Source: Incurvaria masculella (Eukaryota; Arthropoda; Insecta; Lepidoptera; Incurvariidae). From it: 64,000 bases of DNA. The translations under genes were made by a program, and so were the position numbers. Location: the NCBI GenBank assembly GCA_946894095.1, contig OX335664.1, forward strand, positions 10,000,001 through 10,064,000, read 5' to 3'. The notes under the pieces were generated by a model. That model was given only the letters and a program-made list of their open reading frames with translations. It did no database searches and was not told where the DNA came from. Shown one piece after another: positions 42,900 through 53,350 of the stretch (its first letter is position 1; every line of letters starts with the position of its first letter).

Positions 42900-43994
42900 A
42901 GAGGATAGCACCTCTAGTATGTTTCTAATTCCGTGGATATAGACCCGTCGACACACCCAATCGGGACAGATAAAACTGGTTTTTCGAATCAGTCGGCTGC
43001 AAAGTGAACGCACGCGTATTTATAGTATAGCTGTTGGTGACCAAAACATGAGAAACAGAGCTAAAGGCATCTGATTTGCATTCGACATTTCGTATTCAGA
43101 TAGATAATTTAGCTATCATTATAGTTAGTACCTATATGTTCTAGATGTTATAAAGCGGCTCGTAGCGTAGCGGCATAAATGAAAGAAGATCTAGATGTTT
43201 CACCAATAGGTCAATGCCGAAGGGACGAGCAATAGATGGCGCAGTAGCATGGATTTACGGCCATGGAAATAGAATGGCGCCACTTTCGTACCCAGAACTT
43301 TCGAAATAGACAATAGATAGCGCTGTGCAAACATAGGATTTATTCATAGATTACTCATACAATTTTGTTTTAGAGTTGGAAAATATACAATTTTGAATCA
43401 ATGCACACATTTTTTGACAACCAAAAAATCAAATGATTTTAATAGATTGAAAGCAGTGAGCCTGATAGCTGCGTCATCTCTTGGTGCAAACACACTGTTT
43501 GTTGTGATCGATTGGTTCTAAGTTACCACCTTAGTTATACGTTTATTGCAATAGAGGGCTGGCTTGCTTAACACACATTGTATGAAACTTCCGTCACTAT
43601 GGCGATGGGCCATCTACTTACGCCAGTAAGTAATTATTAATCTATGTTTGGGGCGTTCATACTAGAGGCTTTTCTAGACAATGGCATAAATACTACTACG
43701 TAAGGACAGACCCTTCCGTACGACATTAATGTAGCAACAAAAGTGAAGCAACGCAACAACCCGTCCGTCCGTCCGTCTGTCACAGGGATGTATCTGATGA
43801 ACCGTAATAGGTAGGCAAATCATAAAATATGCAGTCTTAGGTAATATATATTATTTTATAGCCGATTAGTTCAAGAGTTCTATTCCCAGCCATGTATAGA
43901 GAGGTTTCTGTAATGTCTGGGGTGTAAGCGGCAGGACTGAATCCCCCTCAACTTTGAATCCCCCACAATGGTCGCCATTGTTCCCGAGCGTTGT
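42900..43994. other. Unassigned intronic sequence with an F1 scrap
   Basis: No gene seen. 43759-43815 is a reversed F1 fragment (CCGTCCGTCTGTCACAGGG). 43157-43185 resembles an F2 head (CGGCTCGTAGCGTAGCGGC). Confidence 0.4.
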
Positions 43995-44510
43995 TTAAGG
44001 TGGCCCAACCCGGCGGGACTAACTCATTCGCGGGTTGCGCTCTGGGACCTTCTCGGTTTCAAAGAATAAGACAGGCTCCGTGATGAGGAAGATGCAATAT
44101 GACAATGTGCATAGTGTATGATTTGGTAAGATTTACAAAAAATTTAATTACAAAACGACTTATAGATAAAAGTAAACCACGACCGCTGTAGTCAAAAATG
44201 TAACAAAAACTAACTGGTTTAAATCTTGATTAAATAAGCTATGTCTGATGACTAACCTTTTAAAGATGTTCTTACTTTATGATTGCGTAATCCACCTCCA
44301 AAGTTATTGTATAAAACGCGCGAAAAATTCGAACTTTCGGGCCTTATAACTTAGAAACCAAACACAATTTTACAATGCCAATGGTCATCAGACATCTAGT
44401 TCGAACAAATAAAACGATTTTTAGCAAAATTTGGGATCTTTAACAAGAAATATGGGCGCGATCTTCTTTCCCCTTTTGAATGGGGAGTTGAGCGGGATGG
44501 CCCACCTTAA
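43995..44510 (-). mobile_element. F3 MITE, complete, TTAA on both sides
   Basis: TTAAGGTGGCCCAACCCGG to GGATGGCCCACCTTAA, 516 bp. The ACGGTACAAAACCGT hairpin near the left end is deleted. Confidence 0.9.
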
Positions 44511-45148
44511 TAAACACTGCCATAAAAGGAATGACCCTAACGACTATAAACAAACCACGCGCGCGCCAAACGCTTTTAAACACGCCTTAGAGAAACTCAT
44601 AAATATGATCCCGCCTAGTCTCCAGGAAGACGTTGTATCATTGCAATATGGCGGCTTGTCGGGTCACCGACGCGGCGTCGGACATTATCGACGGTAATCT
44701 GCGTGACCCTGGCATAGATGGCTGCTTCACGAGACCCCACTACTGGTCAAATCTTTCGAGCGAAGGCATTCACCGCAGTGTGGCGTAATCATTGAATTGT
44801 TAAGTAACCAGAATACACCTGTGGGCCTACTCTCGGAATTCCGTGCTCAGGAATCGGTCGAGAAAACCGCTTTTGTGGCGGTTGTCAAAGCGATTTTCTC
44901 AACCGAAAACCTCGAATCATTGAAATATGATACCTCCTGAAGAATCTTTCCGTTAATGAAAACGCTATACTGATTCCTGAGAACGAAATTCCATGAATAA
45001 GCCAATGCGTTCATTCAATGCGTTGGTGCCAAATCGGGACGGGCTTAACTCCATCTGCTTATAATTAATACATTATTTATTATTATTAATTTGCTAATGT
45101 AGCTTTTAGTTCAGTTTACTCGTGCTGCCTTAACTCTTTCTTATAAAG
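44511..45148. other. Unassigned sequence with a short open frame
   Basis: A + frame (about 44517-44697) reads KRNDPNDYKQTTRAPNAFKH, then ALEKLINMIPPSLQEDVVSL. It looks protein-like but has no motif I recognise. 44830-44997 is a foldback (GGAATTCCGTGCTCAGGAAT against ATTCCTGAGAACGAAATTCC). Confidence 0.35.
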
Positions 45149-45704
45149 TTAAGGTGACCCTTCCCAGCGGGACTAACTCATTCGCGGGCACAAGGTACAA
45201 AACCGTGCAAATGCGCTCTGGGACTTTCTCTGTTTCAAAGAAAAAGACAGGCTCCGTGATGAGCAGGATGCAACATGTCCACAAACCAGACAATACGCAT
45301 AGTGTTTGATTTGGTAAGATTTACGAAAATTTTAATTACAAAACGACTTATAGCTAAAAGTAAACCACGACCGCTGTAGTAAAAACTCTGACAAAAACCA
45401 GATTGTCCAGAAGTCTTCATGAAACAAGCTATGTCTGATGACTAATCTTTTTAATTAGTATATATTTTTATGGTATATACCCCACCTCTGAAGTTATTGT
45501 ATAAAACCGGCGAAAATTTAGAATTTTAGGACCTTATAACTTAGAAACCAAACACAATTTTACAATTGCAACGGTTATCAGACATCTAGTTCGATCAAAG
45601 AAAGCTATTTAAGGCACAATTTTGGATCTCTGACAAGAAATATGGGCATAATCTTCTTTCCACGTTTACCTATATGGGGAGTTGAGCGGGAAGGCCCACC
45701 TTAA
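45149..45704 (-). mobile_element. F3 MITE, complete, TTAA on both sides
   Basis: TTAAGGTGACCCTTCCCAGC to GGGAAGGCCCACCTTAA, 556 bp. It belongs to a CCTTCCC/GGGAAGG subfamily of the ends, as at 8750 and 18880. Confidence 0.9.
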
Positions 45705-46065
45705 TTTGTATTCTTGCATTAGTAACTTTGTTAGTTGTAATTAATTTAAACTGACCTTTGCTGTTTCTATTGTTCTTTGCCGTAATCTGTTCTACCAAGG
45801 AATTGTTTGGCAGTAGCATTTAGATCTAAGTGTGTATTCCATAATTGGCAAAATATGTTATGTGAACCCGTGAAGTTACTTTGCGGGTTCTTCTTTGCCG
45901 AGTTGATAGAGTCCGCGGATCTTTCTGACGTAACTTAGTGTAGTTTGATTACCAACAAGTTTAAATAAATGAAATGAAATGAAAATATACAGTAAATATT
46001 TCGGCCTGACATCAGTCCAAGCCGACATTATCCCGAGCGGTGCCGTGTACCTAAGCTAGTCAGTT
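45705..46065 (+). mobile_element. LINE 3' UTR and adjacent F11 end
   Basis: 45705-45987 matches 54787-55170 (GCATTAGTAACTTTGTTAGT, GCATTTAGATCTAAGTGTGT, GAGTCCGCGGATC) and ends AAATGAAATGAAATGAAAAT. 45990-46065 is an F11 start (GGCCTGACATCAGTCC, CCTAAGCTAGT). Confidence 0.6.
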
Positions 46066-46247
46066 TATAAACAGTAAAAGTACACAAGAAGTTCTAAGTT
46101 GTGGTCTTTGGAACAAGACGCTACGGGCGTTGCTCCTTGTCTACGGACCACAGTGCTACTCGTTCAGCGCGTGCGAATTGAGGCCATCTTGGAAAGTGTT
46201 AACGCGAAATCGACTATTTAAAGTAACATTGTTGAGTTATTAAGACT

Positions 46248-46404
46248 TAGGGCCGAGTGCACCAAAGGACAAAAAGTCAAAATCAACGTTAACGTACGAC
46301 TTTGTATTGACAGTATGGAAGGAACTCCATGCGGTTCACTAAAAGTGACGTGTTTGAACATTGATTAACTCGGCCGTCTCTTCGTGCGATCGGGGCTTAG
46401 TAAA
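46248..46404 (-). mobile_element. F6 MITE
   Basis: TTAGGGCCGAGTGCACCAAA to CTTCGTGCGATCGGGGCTTAG, with a small deletion in the middle. Confidence 0.8.
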
Positions 46405-46419
46405 AACAATATTTTGGAT

Positions 46420-46743
46420 GGCGTCAGTATTTTGCGCCTTACCAAAAACTACTCCTTTACAAGGCGCAGATAAGATCTTGCGTGGAGTACTGTTCGCATT
46501 TGTGGGAGCTAAGCACCTGCTTGGCTTCCTGGACTCGATATAGCTTCGGGCCGTGCGTCTCGTCGTCGACCCCGAGGTATCCGTAAATTTGGAGTCCCTA
46601 CAACACCGAAGGGATGTAGGGTCTCTTTGTTTTCTATCGTCTTTACCATGCAGAATGCTGCATAACGCTGTTCTTCCGACCCCTTTCTACCCTCGCTCTA
46701 CGCGGAACAGGGAGAAAATGCACAAATTCACAGTCGACATTCC
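46420..46743 (+). pseudogene. LINE RT C-terminal fragment, frame-broken
   Basis: Pieces correspond to LTKNYSFTRRR, RSCVEYCSHLW-like, LGFLDSI, RLVVDPEVSVNLESLQHRRD and VGSLCFLSSL. This is the same LINE family as 41672 with several frameshifts, and it continues into RSTRNREKMHKFTVD. Confidence 0.7.
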
Positions 46744-47002
46744 AAAAAACCGGCCAAGTGCGAGTCGGACTCGCACACGAAGGGTTCCGTGCCACCGTAG
46801 AAAAAAAAAACAAAAAAATCTTACCTATTTGTTGTTATAGCGGCAAAATAAATACACACTCTGTGAAAATTTCAGCTGTCTACCTGTTACGGTTACTGAG
46901 ATACAGCCCTGTGACAGAAGGACAGACGGACGGACGGACGGACGGACAGCGGAGGCTTAGTAATAGGGTTCCGTTTTCACCCTTTGGGTACGGAACCCTA
47001 AA
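46744..47002 (+). mobile_element. F1 element inserted in LINE
   Basis: AAAAAACCGGCCAAGTGCGA to GGTACGGAACCCTAAA, five GACG units. The LINE 3' sequence (ACCCACCGATCCTCTAGATC) resumes after it, so it interrupts the LINE. Confidence 0.9.
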
Positions 47003-47142
47003 TAACCCACCGATCCTCTAGATCCTTTATCTATAGGGTCGGTAAACAATGGAATAAACTCCCTTCCGACATATTTCCCCCAAATTACAACATGGGTTTT
47101 GAAAACGCTAGTCGTTTGGCGTAAACGCCAATTTAGGTGACA
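47003..47142 (+). mobile_element. LINE 3' piece joined to an F4 end
   Basis: 47003-47080 is LINE tail (GATCCTCTAGATCC, GGAATAAACTCCCTTCC). 47095-47142 is an F4 end (GTAAACGCCAATTTAGGTG). Confidence 0.6.
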
Positions 47143-47398
47143 AGTTTTTTTCCCGAAGGAATTAGGTGCCATGCCAGGACCTTACCTTTACGAGCAAGGA
47201 AACATTGAACTGGATGGAAAACACGGACAATTTTTCATAGCAGCTTCGGCCATCTTTTCTACCAATGCGATGGTACCAACCCGGGTGGGCCTAACCCAAC
47301 CACCTAGCAGGGGAAGGGGGCCTACAGTTTTACATGGGTTCCAAACTATGCTCGTATTCGTAACGAAGTGCACTTATCGGAAGGCCAGGGAGTAGCAT
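47143..47398 (-). mobile_element. F2 SINE, head lost
   Basis: CCGAAGGAATTAGGTGCCAT, GGTACCAACCCGGGTGGG and CGAAGTGCACTTATCGG. It follows the F4 end directly. Confidence 0.75.
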
Positions 47399-47419
47399 CC
47401 GAGACCATCTTGTATGCGG

Positions 47420-47550
47420 CTTACCCCTGTTTTCACCACCTCCAGTTACCTGAAATCCGGTAGTTAACTTTCGGTTACATTGCATATTTGTATGATGTAA
47501 CCGAAAGATAACTTTGGGATTTTTGTAGCTGGAGGTGGTGGAACCGGGCG
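47420..47550. repeat. F14 short foldback element, best copy
   Basis: CCCCTGTTTTCACCACCTCC at the left pairs with GGAGGTGGTGGAACCGGG. TAACTTTCGGTTACAT pairs with ATGTAACCGAAAG. Confidence 0.8.
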
Positions 47551-47724
47551 TTAGTCGATTCAAACCGGCTTCAGAGTTGACCAATTAAAATATATCTATG
47601 TTATACCTCGTTTCCTTGTTGGCGCAACTCCATAAATAATCCCGCATTTTCCTATACATATGTACCTTCACGTGACATACCTCTATCGACTCCATTTTCC
47701 GAATGAGCTGTGAACTGAGTGGTC

Positions 47725-48472
47725 AGTCCGAGTTCTCACCTAAATTGGCGTTAACGGAACTTCGAAGTTCTTCTTCTTCTTCGATATTCTATGGTTTTAC
47801 TTCTTCAATCTGTCAAAGTCAAACTTTGATTTGTATGAAAACGCGGAGTCGGCGTCCACGGTAACGTCCTCGTATTTACGGCGACAATACGTAAGCTTAA
47901 GGTGGCCCATCCCGCTCATCTCCCCATACAAAAGGGGAAAGAGGATCACGCCCATATTTCTTGTCAGAGATCCAACATTTTGCTCAAAATAGCTTTATTT
48001 GATCGAACTAGATGTCTGATGACCATTGGCATTGTAAAATTGTGTTTGGTTTCTAAGTTATAAGGTCCGAAAGTTCGGATTTTTCGCGCGTTTTATACAA
48101 TAACTTTGGAGGTAGATTACGCAATGATAAAGTAAGAATATCTTAAAAAGATTAGTCATCAGACATAGCTTATTTAATCAAGATTTATAATCTATTTGGT
48201 TTTTGTTAGATTTTTGACTACAGCGGTCGTGGTTTACTTTTAGCTATAAGTCGTTTTGAAATTAAAATTTTCGTAAATTTTACCAAATCATACACTATGC
48301 ACATTGTCTTTTTTGTGGACATGTTGCATCTTCCTCATCACGGAACCTGTCTTATTCTTTGAAACAGAGAAGGTCCCAGAGCGCAACAGCACGGTTTTGT
48401 ACCGTGGCCGCGAATGAGTTAGGCCCGCCGGGTTGGGCCACCTTAACGCTCACTGCGCGCGCTCTTATACTT
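47725..48472. mobile_element. F4 MITE broken by F3
   Basis: F4 sequence at 47725-47896 (AGTTCTCACCTAAATTGGCG, then GGAGTCGGCGTCCACGG) and, after F3, TTAACGCTCACTGCGCGCGC at 48443-48468. In intact F4 copies that last phrase follows GTTCGC and contains TTAA, exactly the F3 target. A further F4 end is at 49432-49500. Confidence 0.75.
47897..48446 (+). mobile_element. F3 MITE, complete, nested in F4
   Basis: TTAAGGTGGCCCATCCCGC to GGGTTGGGCCACCTTAA, 550 bp. It serves as the reference copy for the family. Confidence 0.95.
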
Positions 48473-48562
48473 GTACTTGGCTAGCCCAAACTATGCCTTC
48501 CGACTGTCATTCTGACATTCATAGACATTACTCGTTCTTGGCTGTGCCAAAGTATGTTTTTT

Positions 48563-48900
48563 TATGTTAAGTGCGGCACATGGCGCACGCCAGGACCTCA
48601 CAAAAACGGCGCCCGACGGCGCCCATGGGCTTTCGGACTTTCAGAGGGGCTGCGATCCGGCCGGCCAGGTGCTTCTTCACACCATGTTTGAAAGAACTCC
48701 AGGTTGTACTTTGAGGGAAAAACTTCGGCAGGGAGTCGATTCCATAGTTTACCGACCCCATAGATAAAAGATCTAGAGGATCAGTGGGTTCTTATTATGG
48801 GAATGTCGACGGTGAATGGGTGCATACCCTGCCTGTTCCGCGTTTTGCGGTGGTAGAAAGGGGGACGGAGGGACAGCGTTGTGCAGTTCCGAAGAGCTCT
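48563..48900 (-). pseudogene. LINE 3' end fragment
   Basis: The minus strand reads GIDSLPKFFPQSTTWSSFKH, then GVKKHLAGRIAAPL. Upstream (48780-48890) is the TARNRQG-type segment seen as RKTRNRQGMHPFTVDIP. It is the same family as 41672 and 46420. Confidence 0.7.
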
Positions 48901-48918
48901 CGAGAGTCTTACGACTGT

Positions 48919-49310
48919 CAGTTTTGACTTGAAATGTATGGACCGAATGTCAAATTTGACAGTCGGAAGCCCTACTTTGGCTAAGCCAAGCACGAGTAAT
49001 GTCTATGAATCTCAGCATCAGTTTTGACATAAAATGTTTGGATTGAATGTCAAATTTGACAGTCGGAAGCCCTACTTTGGCTAAGCCAAGCACGAGTAAT
49101 GTCTATGAATCTCAGCATCAGTTTTGACATAAAATGTATGGAATGAATGTCAAATTTGACAGTCGGAAGCCCTACTTTGGCTAAGCCAAGCACGAGTAAT
49201 GTCTATGAATCTCAGCATCAGTTTTGACATAAAATGTATGGAATGAATGTCAAATTAGACAGTCGGAAGCTATAATTTGGCTAAGCCAAGTACGAGTTAG
49301 GTCTATGACT
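48919..49310 (+). repeat. Tandem repeat, four units of exactly 100 bp
   Basis: Units begin CAGTTTTGAC at 48919, 49019, 49119 and 49219. Each carries TGTCAAATTTGACAGTCGG (a palindrome), CTTTGGCTAAGCCAAG and CACGAGTAATGTCTATGAAT. Units 2 and 3 are almost identical and unit 4 is more diverged. An inverted, diverged relative is at about 48484-48545. Confidence 0.9.
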
Positions 49311-49537
49311 GAGATTTCCACCACACAAAATGTGTCAAAGTGACGTCACAAAGTACTACTTTCCGTTAGTCTTAGTTTCTGATACGACTGTTTATCTCAG
49401 CCAATCTCAGAATCTCAGCATTAAATTTCTCCATGCATATGAAAACGCTTGTAGATCAGTTTGGCGTAAACGCCCATTAAGGTGGCAAGTGGGACTAGGG
49501 GTACAGACCGAATGGGTCGAACGCTTCCAGCGTACGA
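49311..49537. mobile_element. F5 half element and F4 end
   Basis: 49322-49402 is one arm of F5 (GTGTCAAAGTGACGTCACAA, GTTTATCTCAGCC). 49432-49500 is an F4 terminus (GTTTGGCGTAAACGCC). Confidence 0.6.
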
Positions 49538-49770
49538 CATTGTGTACTAGCTGAGATACCCGGCGCCGTTCGGGTCATTTTCGTTTTGGACTGATGTCGG
49601 GCTGAATTATTTCCTGGATATATGACTTTCATCCCTTATTTCACCCCCTTTGAGTTAAAAAGGTAGCCTGAGTCCTTCTCCAAGGACCAGACAATCTCTA
49701 TACCGAAATTAATGAAAATTGGTTTGGCGGTTTAGGCATGAAAACGCGACAGACAGAGTTACTTACTTTC
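49538..49770 (+). mobile_element. F11 RTE-like element
   Basis: TGTACTAGCTGAGATACCCG, ACTGATGTCGGGCTGAA, TTGGTTTGGCGGTTTAGGC and GACAGACAGAGTTACTTAC, the common 3' pattern of arthropod RTE-type LINEs. Confidence 0.55.
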
Positions 49771-49795
49771 GCATTTGTTTCTCGAAATTATGTTG

Positions 49796-49968
49796 GAAGC
49801 GACAATGGAAAATTGTCCATGTTTTCCATCCAGTTCAATGTACCCGTGCTCATAATGGGAAGGTCCTGGCATGACACCAAATTCTTTGAGAATGCGGTGT
49901 GGTGGGCTAATATAATAACGGTAGTTGTGTGGTACTAGCCATCCATTTCATGTTGCATAAAAACAACC
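49796..49968 (+). mobile_element. F2 SINE, 3' part
   Basis: GAAGCGACAATGGAAAATTG to CATTTCATGTTGCATAAAA. Confidence 0.7.
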
Positions 49969-50107
49969 TATTTTATCATACAGATCACGATTTCCCGGTG
50001 CGTTTTCTTAATTTTTACGGTTCCCTGGGGAATCCTTATAGGCACTTCTTCGTCCTTCCGTCTGTATATCAACCCTTTCCTTCTGCCCCTATGCGAAAAA
50101 CGTGATT

Positions 50108-50490
50108 TTTGAGGGTTCCGTACCCAAAGGGTGAAAACGGAACCCTATTACTAAGCCTCCGTCCGTCCGTCCGTCCGTCCGTCCGTCCGTCCGTCCGTCC
50201 GTCTGTCCGTCTGCCACAGGGCTGTATCTCAGTAACCGTAACAGGCAGACAGCTGAAATTTTCACAGAGTGTGTATTTATTTTGCCGCTATAACAACAAA
50301 TATGTAAGATTAAAAAATAATTAAAATTAAAGGGGGCTCCCATACAAAAAACGTGATTTTTTTGTTTTATTTTTTACGATGGTACGGAACCCTTCGTGTG
50401 CGAGTCCGACTCGCACTTGGCCGGTTTGTTGTATTAATTCTTATACGATATACCTTTGTGTGCGAGTCCGACTCGCACTTGGCCGGTTTT
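50108..50490 (-). mobile_element. F1 element plus a second F1 head
   Basis: Full copy at 50108-50427 with about 12 CCGT units (50161-50213). A second head (GTGCGAGTCCGACTCGCACT, TGGCCGGTTTT) at 50459-50489 lies only 80 bp before the exon 2 acceptor. Confidence 0.9.
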
Positions 50491-50569
50491 CAGGAACGTG
50501 TGTGGGTGTGATAAGTCAAAGTCAAGAGATTCTTTAGATTCAACCGCCGTAATAACCACCCTGTTGCAG

Positions 50570-51013
50570 ATCAACCAGGTCAACCGGAGTACGTTCTCCG
50601 GCGGGGCGGTCTACGTGCAGGACGCCCCGGTGCTCACGGACCCCGCGACCGAGCGGCTCGGCTTCGAGTCCCCTCCGCGCGAGCCGCCCGCGCAGCCGGA
50701 GCTGCGCGTGCAACCAGAGCTGCGGGTGCAAGCGGAGCTGCGCGTGCAGCCGGAGCTGCGCGTGCAACCGGAGCTGGGGTTGCGACCGGAGCTGCGCCTG
50801 CAACCGGAGCTGGGGGTGCAGCCGGCGCTGGGGGTGCAACCAGAGCTAGGGGTGCAACCGGGGCTGCGCATGCAACCGGAGCTGCGGGTGCAACCGGAGC
50901 TGCGGGTGCAACCGGAGCTGCGGGTGCAACCGGAGTTGGGGGTGCAACCGGAGCTGAGAGAGCTGCAGCCGTACGCGCTTGAGGACATAAACTTTGATGA
51001 TTGCGTGCAGAAG
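50570..51013 (+). CDS. Coding exon 2 (residues 275-422) with a 15-copy hexapeptide repeat
   Basis: The acceptor CCCTGTTGCAG ends at 50569 and the donor is AAG|GTGGGT at 51013/51014. Both ends are phase 0 and keep the frame of exon 1. Residues 275-315 are INQVNRSTFSGGAVYVQDAP... ending PPREPPA. Then 15 units of consensus QPELRV or QPELGV (residues 316-405; bases 50693-50962) follow, and LQPYALEDINFDDCVQK closes the exon. The base-level unit is 18 bp and GC-rich (CAACCGGAGCTGCGGGTG), a coding minisatellite. All three antisense frames are also open because of this composition; they are shadows. The repeat is likely extended and flexible, and its length probably varies between individuals. Confidence 0.8.
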
Positions 51014-52481
51014 GTGGGTGTGATATGATTCTTTTTATAAAAAATACATTTTCAATTAGACATTGAAACGGCCCGTGACACTGTTCCAATTAGCTTGATA
51101 TTTGGTTTCTAATATTCGAAAATAAATATCTGTGTCTGCACGTTTTTGTTTTGTTGAAAAATCTAAAGCAAGTCACATAACAGCCAAAAGAAAATCTATA
51201 AACAAATTTTCTTTTCTCTGTTGTGTGACACCAGATAGATTTTTCGAACAGACAAACGCGTGCATACATTGATATGTGTTGCTTGATTTTAAATCCCAAA
51301 TATTTATTTTTTATTTATTTATTTTATATTAGACAGGCAGCCTAGGCTGATGTGTCTAAATCGAGTACATAGTTCATTGATATATTAACATATTTTTTTT
51401 TTCACTTAATCGGTTTCAGTTCACTTAGTTACTTATTTTAAAAATGTATTTATTTAGATAAGCGTCCAAACGATTCTTAAATTGATTAGTGTTGTTTGCA
51501 CTTATAATGTCCTCTGGAGTTGGTTCCAATAGTCAACCACTCTGTTGGTTATGAAGTGCTTCCGTGTGTTGGTTTTGTGTTCTGTTTTATTCAGTTTTAG
51601 AGTGTGGCCACGCAGGTATATCAAGCAAAGTTATCCTACTCAAAAATCTAGAACAACAGAACTGAAAACCAAATAAAATTATAATACATACATAACGTTA
51701 CCAAAAATAGAACTGAATTTAGATTCATCAGCATTCTGTCGATGTTTCCGAGAAATTGCTCTCTTAAATATTAATGAGCTTATCCTTAGAGAGTGTAAAC
51801 GCTTTTTTACGAGCCATGTGGAATATTTTATAGGACTATTAGAGCTATAGAGGCTATCAGAATTCCAAATATATTTAGGTTGACTTTTTACGGCTTACAT
51901 GCTTCACTAACTCTTATTTAATCTGTCTGTCTGTATGTCTGTATGTCTGATAACCACTAATTTGTTATGGATTGAGTGAATAATGTCTCCCCCAAATGTA
52001 CACAGACATTGTCTATAGTTATGGAGCTACCGTCGATAATCCAGGACTGGAATGTCAAGTCTTTTGAGTTGTTTTGCTAAGTTAAGGCTTATCATCTTGG
52101 TTATAAAGCTGGGATCATTTGTTACCCCCTTCTCACTGTGTTCTACATATTTCAAACCATATATTGACTTCCCAGGGCCATTGATAACGCTGAACTGTGA
52201 ACCCATCAGACATAGATTAGATCAGGTGGGGTTTTCCATATCAGATCAGGTTACAGGTCTCAGTCCGTTTAATAAGCATTTCGTTCAATTAATTTATTTT
52301 CCATCAAATTGGATGAATTCGAGACATGCCTGCGATCGTATGCAAGACTTTTGCTTTGACATGCAAATGTATTATGACAAATTTGTAGTCTGGTTGACTA
52401 CGCGCCTGACAAAGATCCTTCTATTAACACCGATTAATCCACGTGCATGACGCTATCTTTAAATCTAATGATTTTTTTTAG
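51014..52481 (+). other. Intron 2, with an unexplained open frame
   Basis: GTGGGT to TTTTTTTTAG. 51305-51620 is a LINE end (separate entry). 52052-52450 is open for 132 codons (MSSLLSCFAKLRLIILV...) with no motif I recognise. It ends 31 bp before the exon 3 acceptor. I treat it as intronic. Confidence 0.6.
51305..51620 (-). pseudogene. LINE 3' end, frameshifted
   Basis: On the minus strand RKHFITNRVVDYWNQL, then after one frameshift EDIISANNTNQFKNRLDAYL, reaching a stop, a 3' UTR with AGACACATCAGCCTAGGCTG and an AAATAAATAAATAAA-like tail. It is related to 28985-29230, and its 3' UTR also recurs at 63210-63275. Confidence 0.7.
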
Positions 52482-53350
52482 GTCGTCGATGCCTGTCCCT
52501 CAATTTTCGAGCTGTTAAATCTCAACGCCGCCCAGGAAACTTACATTGATATTTTCGGGCCTGAGAGCGGAGCTCCGGCTTCTAACGAACCCGCAAACAG
52601 GGCTGGTCTCTTTGATATAAATGACATATTAAATTTGAATTTGATCGAACCGGAACAGTCCATATATTCACCCCAGCAAGCGTTTGAGACCTCGCCTGCC
52701 GCCTACGAAACGGTGGCCGAATACAGCCTGTCACCGGGTCAAGACCTCAACAATTACAACATCTCCCCGCGACAAGACATCCAGGATTATAACGTTTCCC
52801 CACAACTAGAAGTAAACGGTTACGGCTTGGAGACCCAGCCTGACGTGAATTTCGACAGAATATTCGACAACGCGAAATTCAACACCCAACTGGCGGAGGA
52901 ATTCATTCACAACCCACTGAACCACCAGAATCTGGCCGAGTTTCTGACTCCCCCGCATTCGAACGAGTCTCGCTGTCCACTGTCGCCTAACAACTCGTTC
53001 GCCTCGCCGAGGTCCGAAGACTTCGACGGTTCCCCGCGTCCCGCGCAAGAGCAGACGTACCAGTTCACGACGTCGCCGGTGCAGGTCGGGAGGACAACGC
53101 CGACGATCCGACTGACGGAGGCGGAGGAGACGGAGGAGCCGCGGCTCCGGAGGAAGTCTTCGATGAACATGAGCATGTTCAAGAAGCACATGCAGGGGCT
53201 GGCGGCAAGGTACGCGGCCATGGAGTGCTGCCAGAAGGAGAAACCGCATCCCGTGGAGGCGTTGAAGAAGTATTTGGAGAAGATACCGAAAGAGAGACAG
53301 AATAAGATGCTTATGGCCGTGTCGAAGCTGAGTCTCGATGATGTTTTCAA
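52482..53350 (+). CDS. Coding exon 3 (residues 423-711)
   Basis: The acceptor is TTTTTTTTAG|GTC and the donor TTCAA|GTGAGT (53350/53351), ending after two bases of a codon. It begins VVDACPSIFELLNLNAAQET. An imperfect 11-residue triplicate, YSLSPGQDLNN / YNISPRQDIQD / YNVSPQLEVNG, lies at about 503-535. A proline-directed stretch AEFLTPPHSNESRCPLSP follows, and the exon is rich in SP/TP sites. RLRRKSS is a basophilic-kinase-like site. The last ~60 residues (MSMFKKHMQGLAARYAAMEC ... ALKKYLEKIPKERQNKMLMA) look helical and are the best candidate for a folded, conserved part. Reading past the donor hits a stop after one codon, which supports the splice. LTPP-type motifs occur in nuclear IkB proteins, but this is weak evidence. 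Confidence 0.85.

Larger units (their letters stand above)
37332..50569 (+). other. 13.2-kb intron
   Basis: Bounded by CAG|GTTAGT and CCCTGTTGCAG|ATC, both phase 0. It is filled by the F1-F9 and LINE remnants listed separately. Unassigned parts without a gene are 37546-37845, 38150-38350, 39292-39610, 39990-40380, 42900-43990 and 49966-50107. Confidence 0.75.

Noticed and set aside
48919..49310. CRISPR array
   Set aside because: The whole 100-bp unit repeats, so there are no unique spacers. The context is eukaryotic.
50540..51089. Three long minus-strand frames opposite exon 2
   Set aside because: They arise from the 18-bp GC-rich repeat, which leaves every frame open. The + frame alone fits splice sites and phases.
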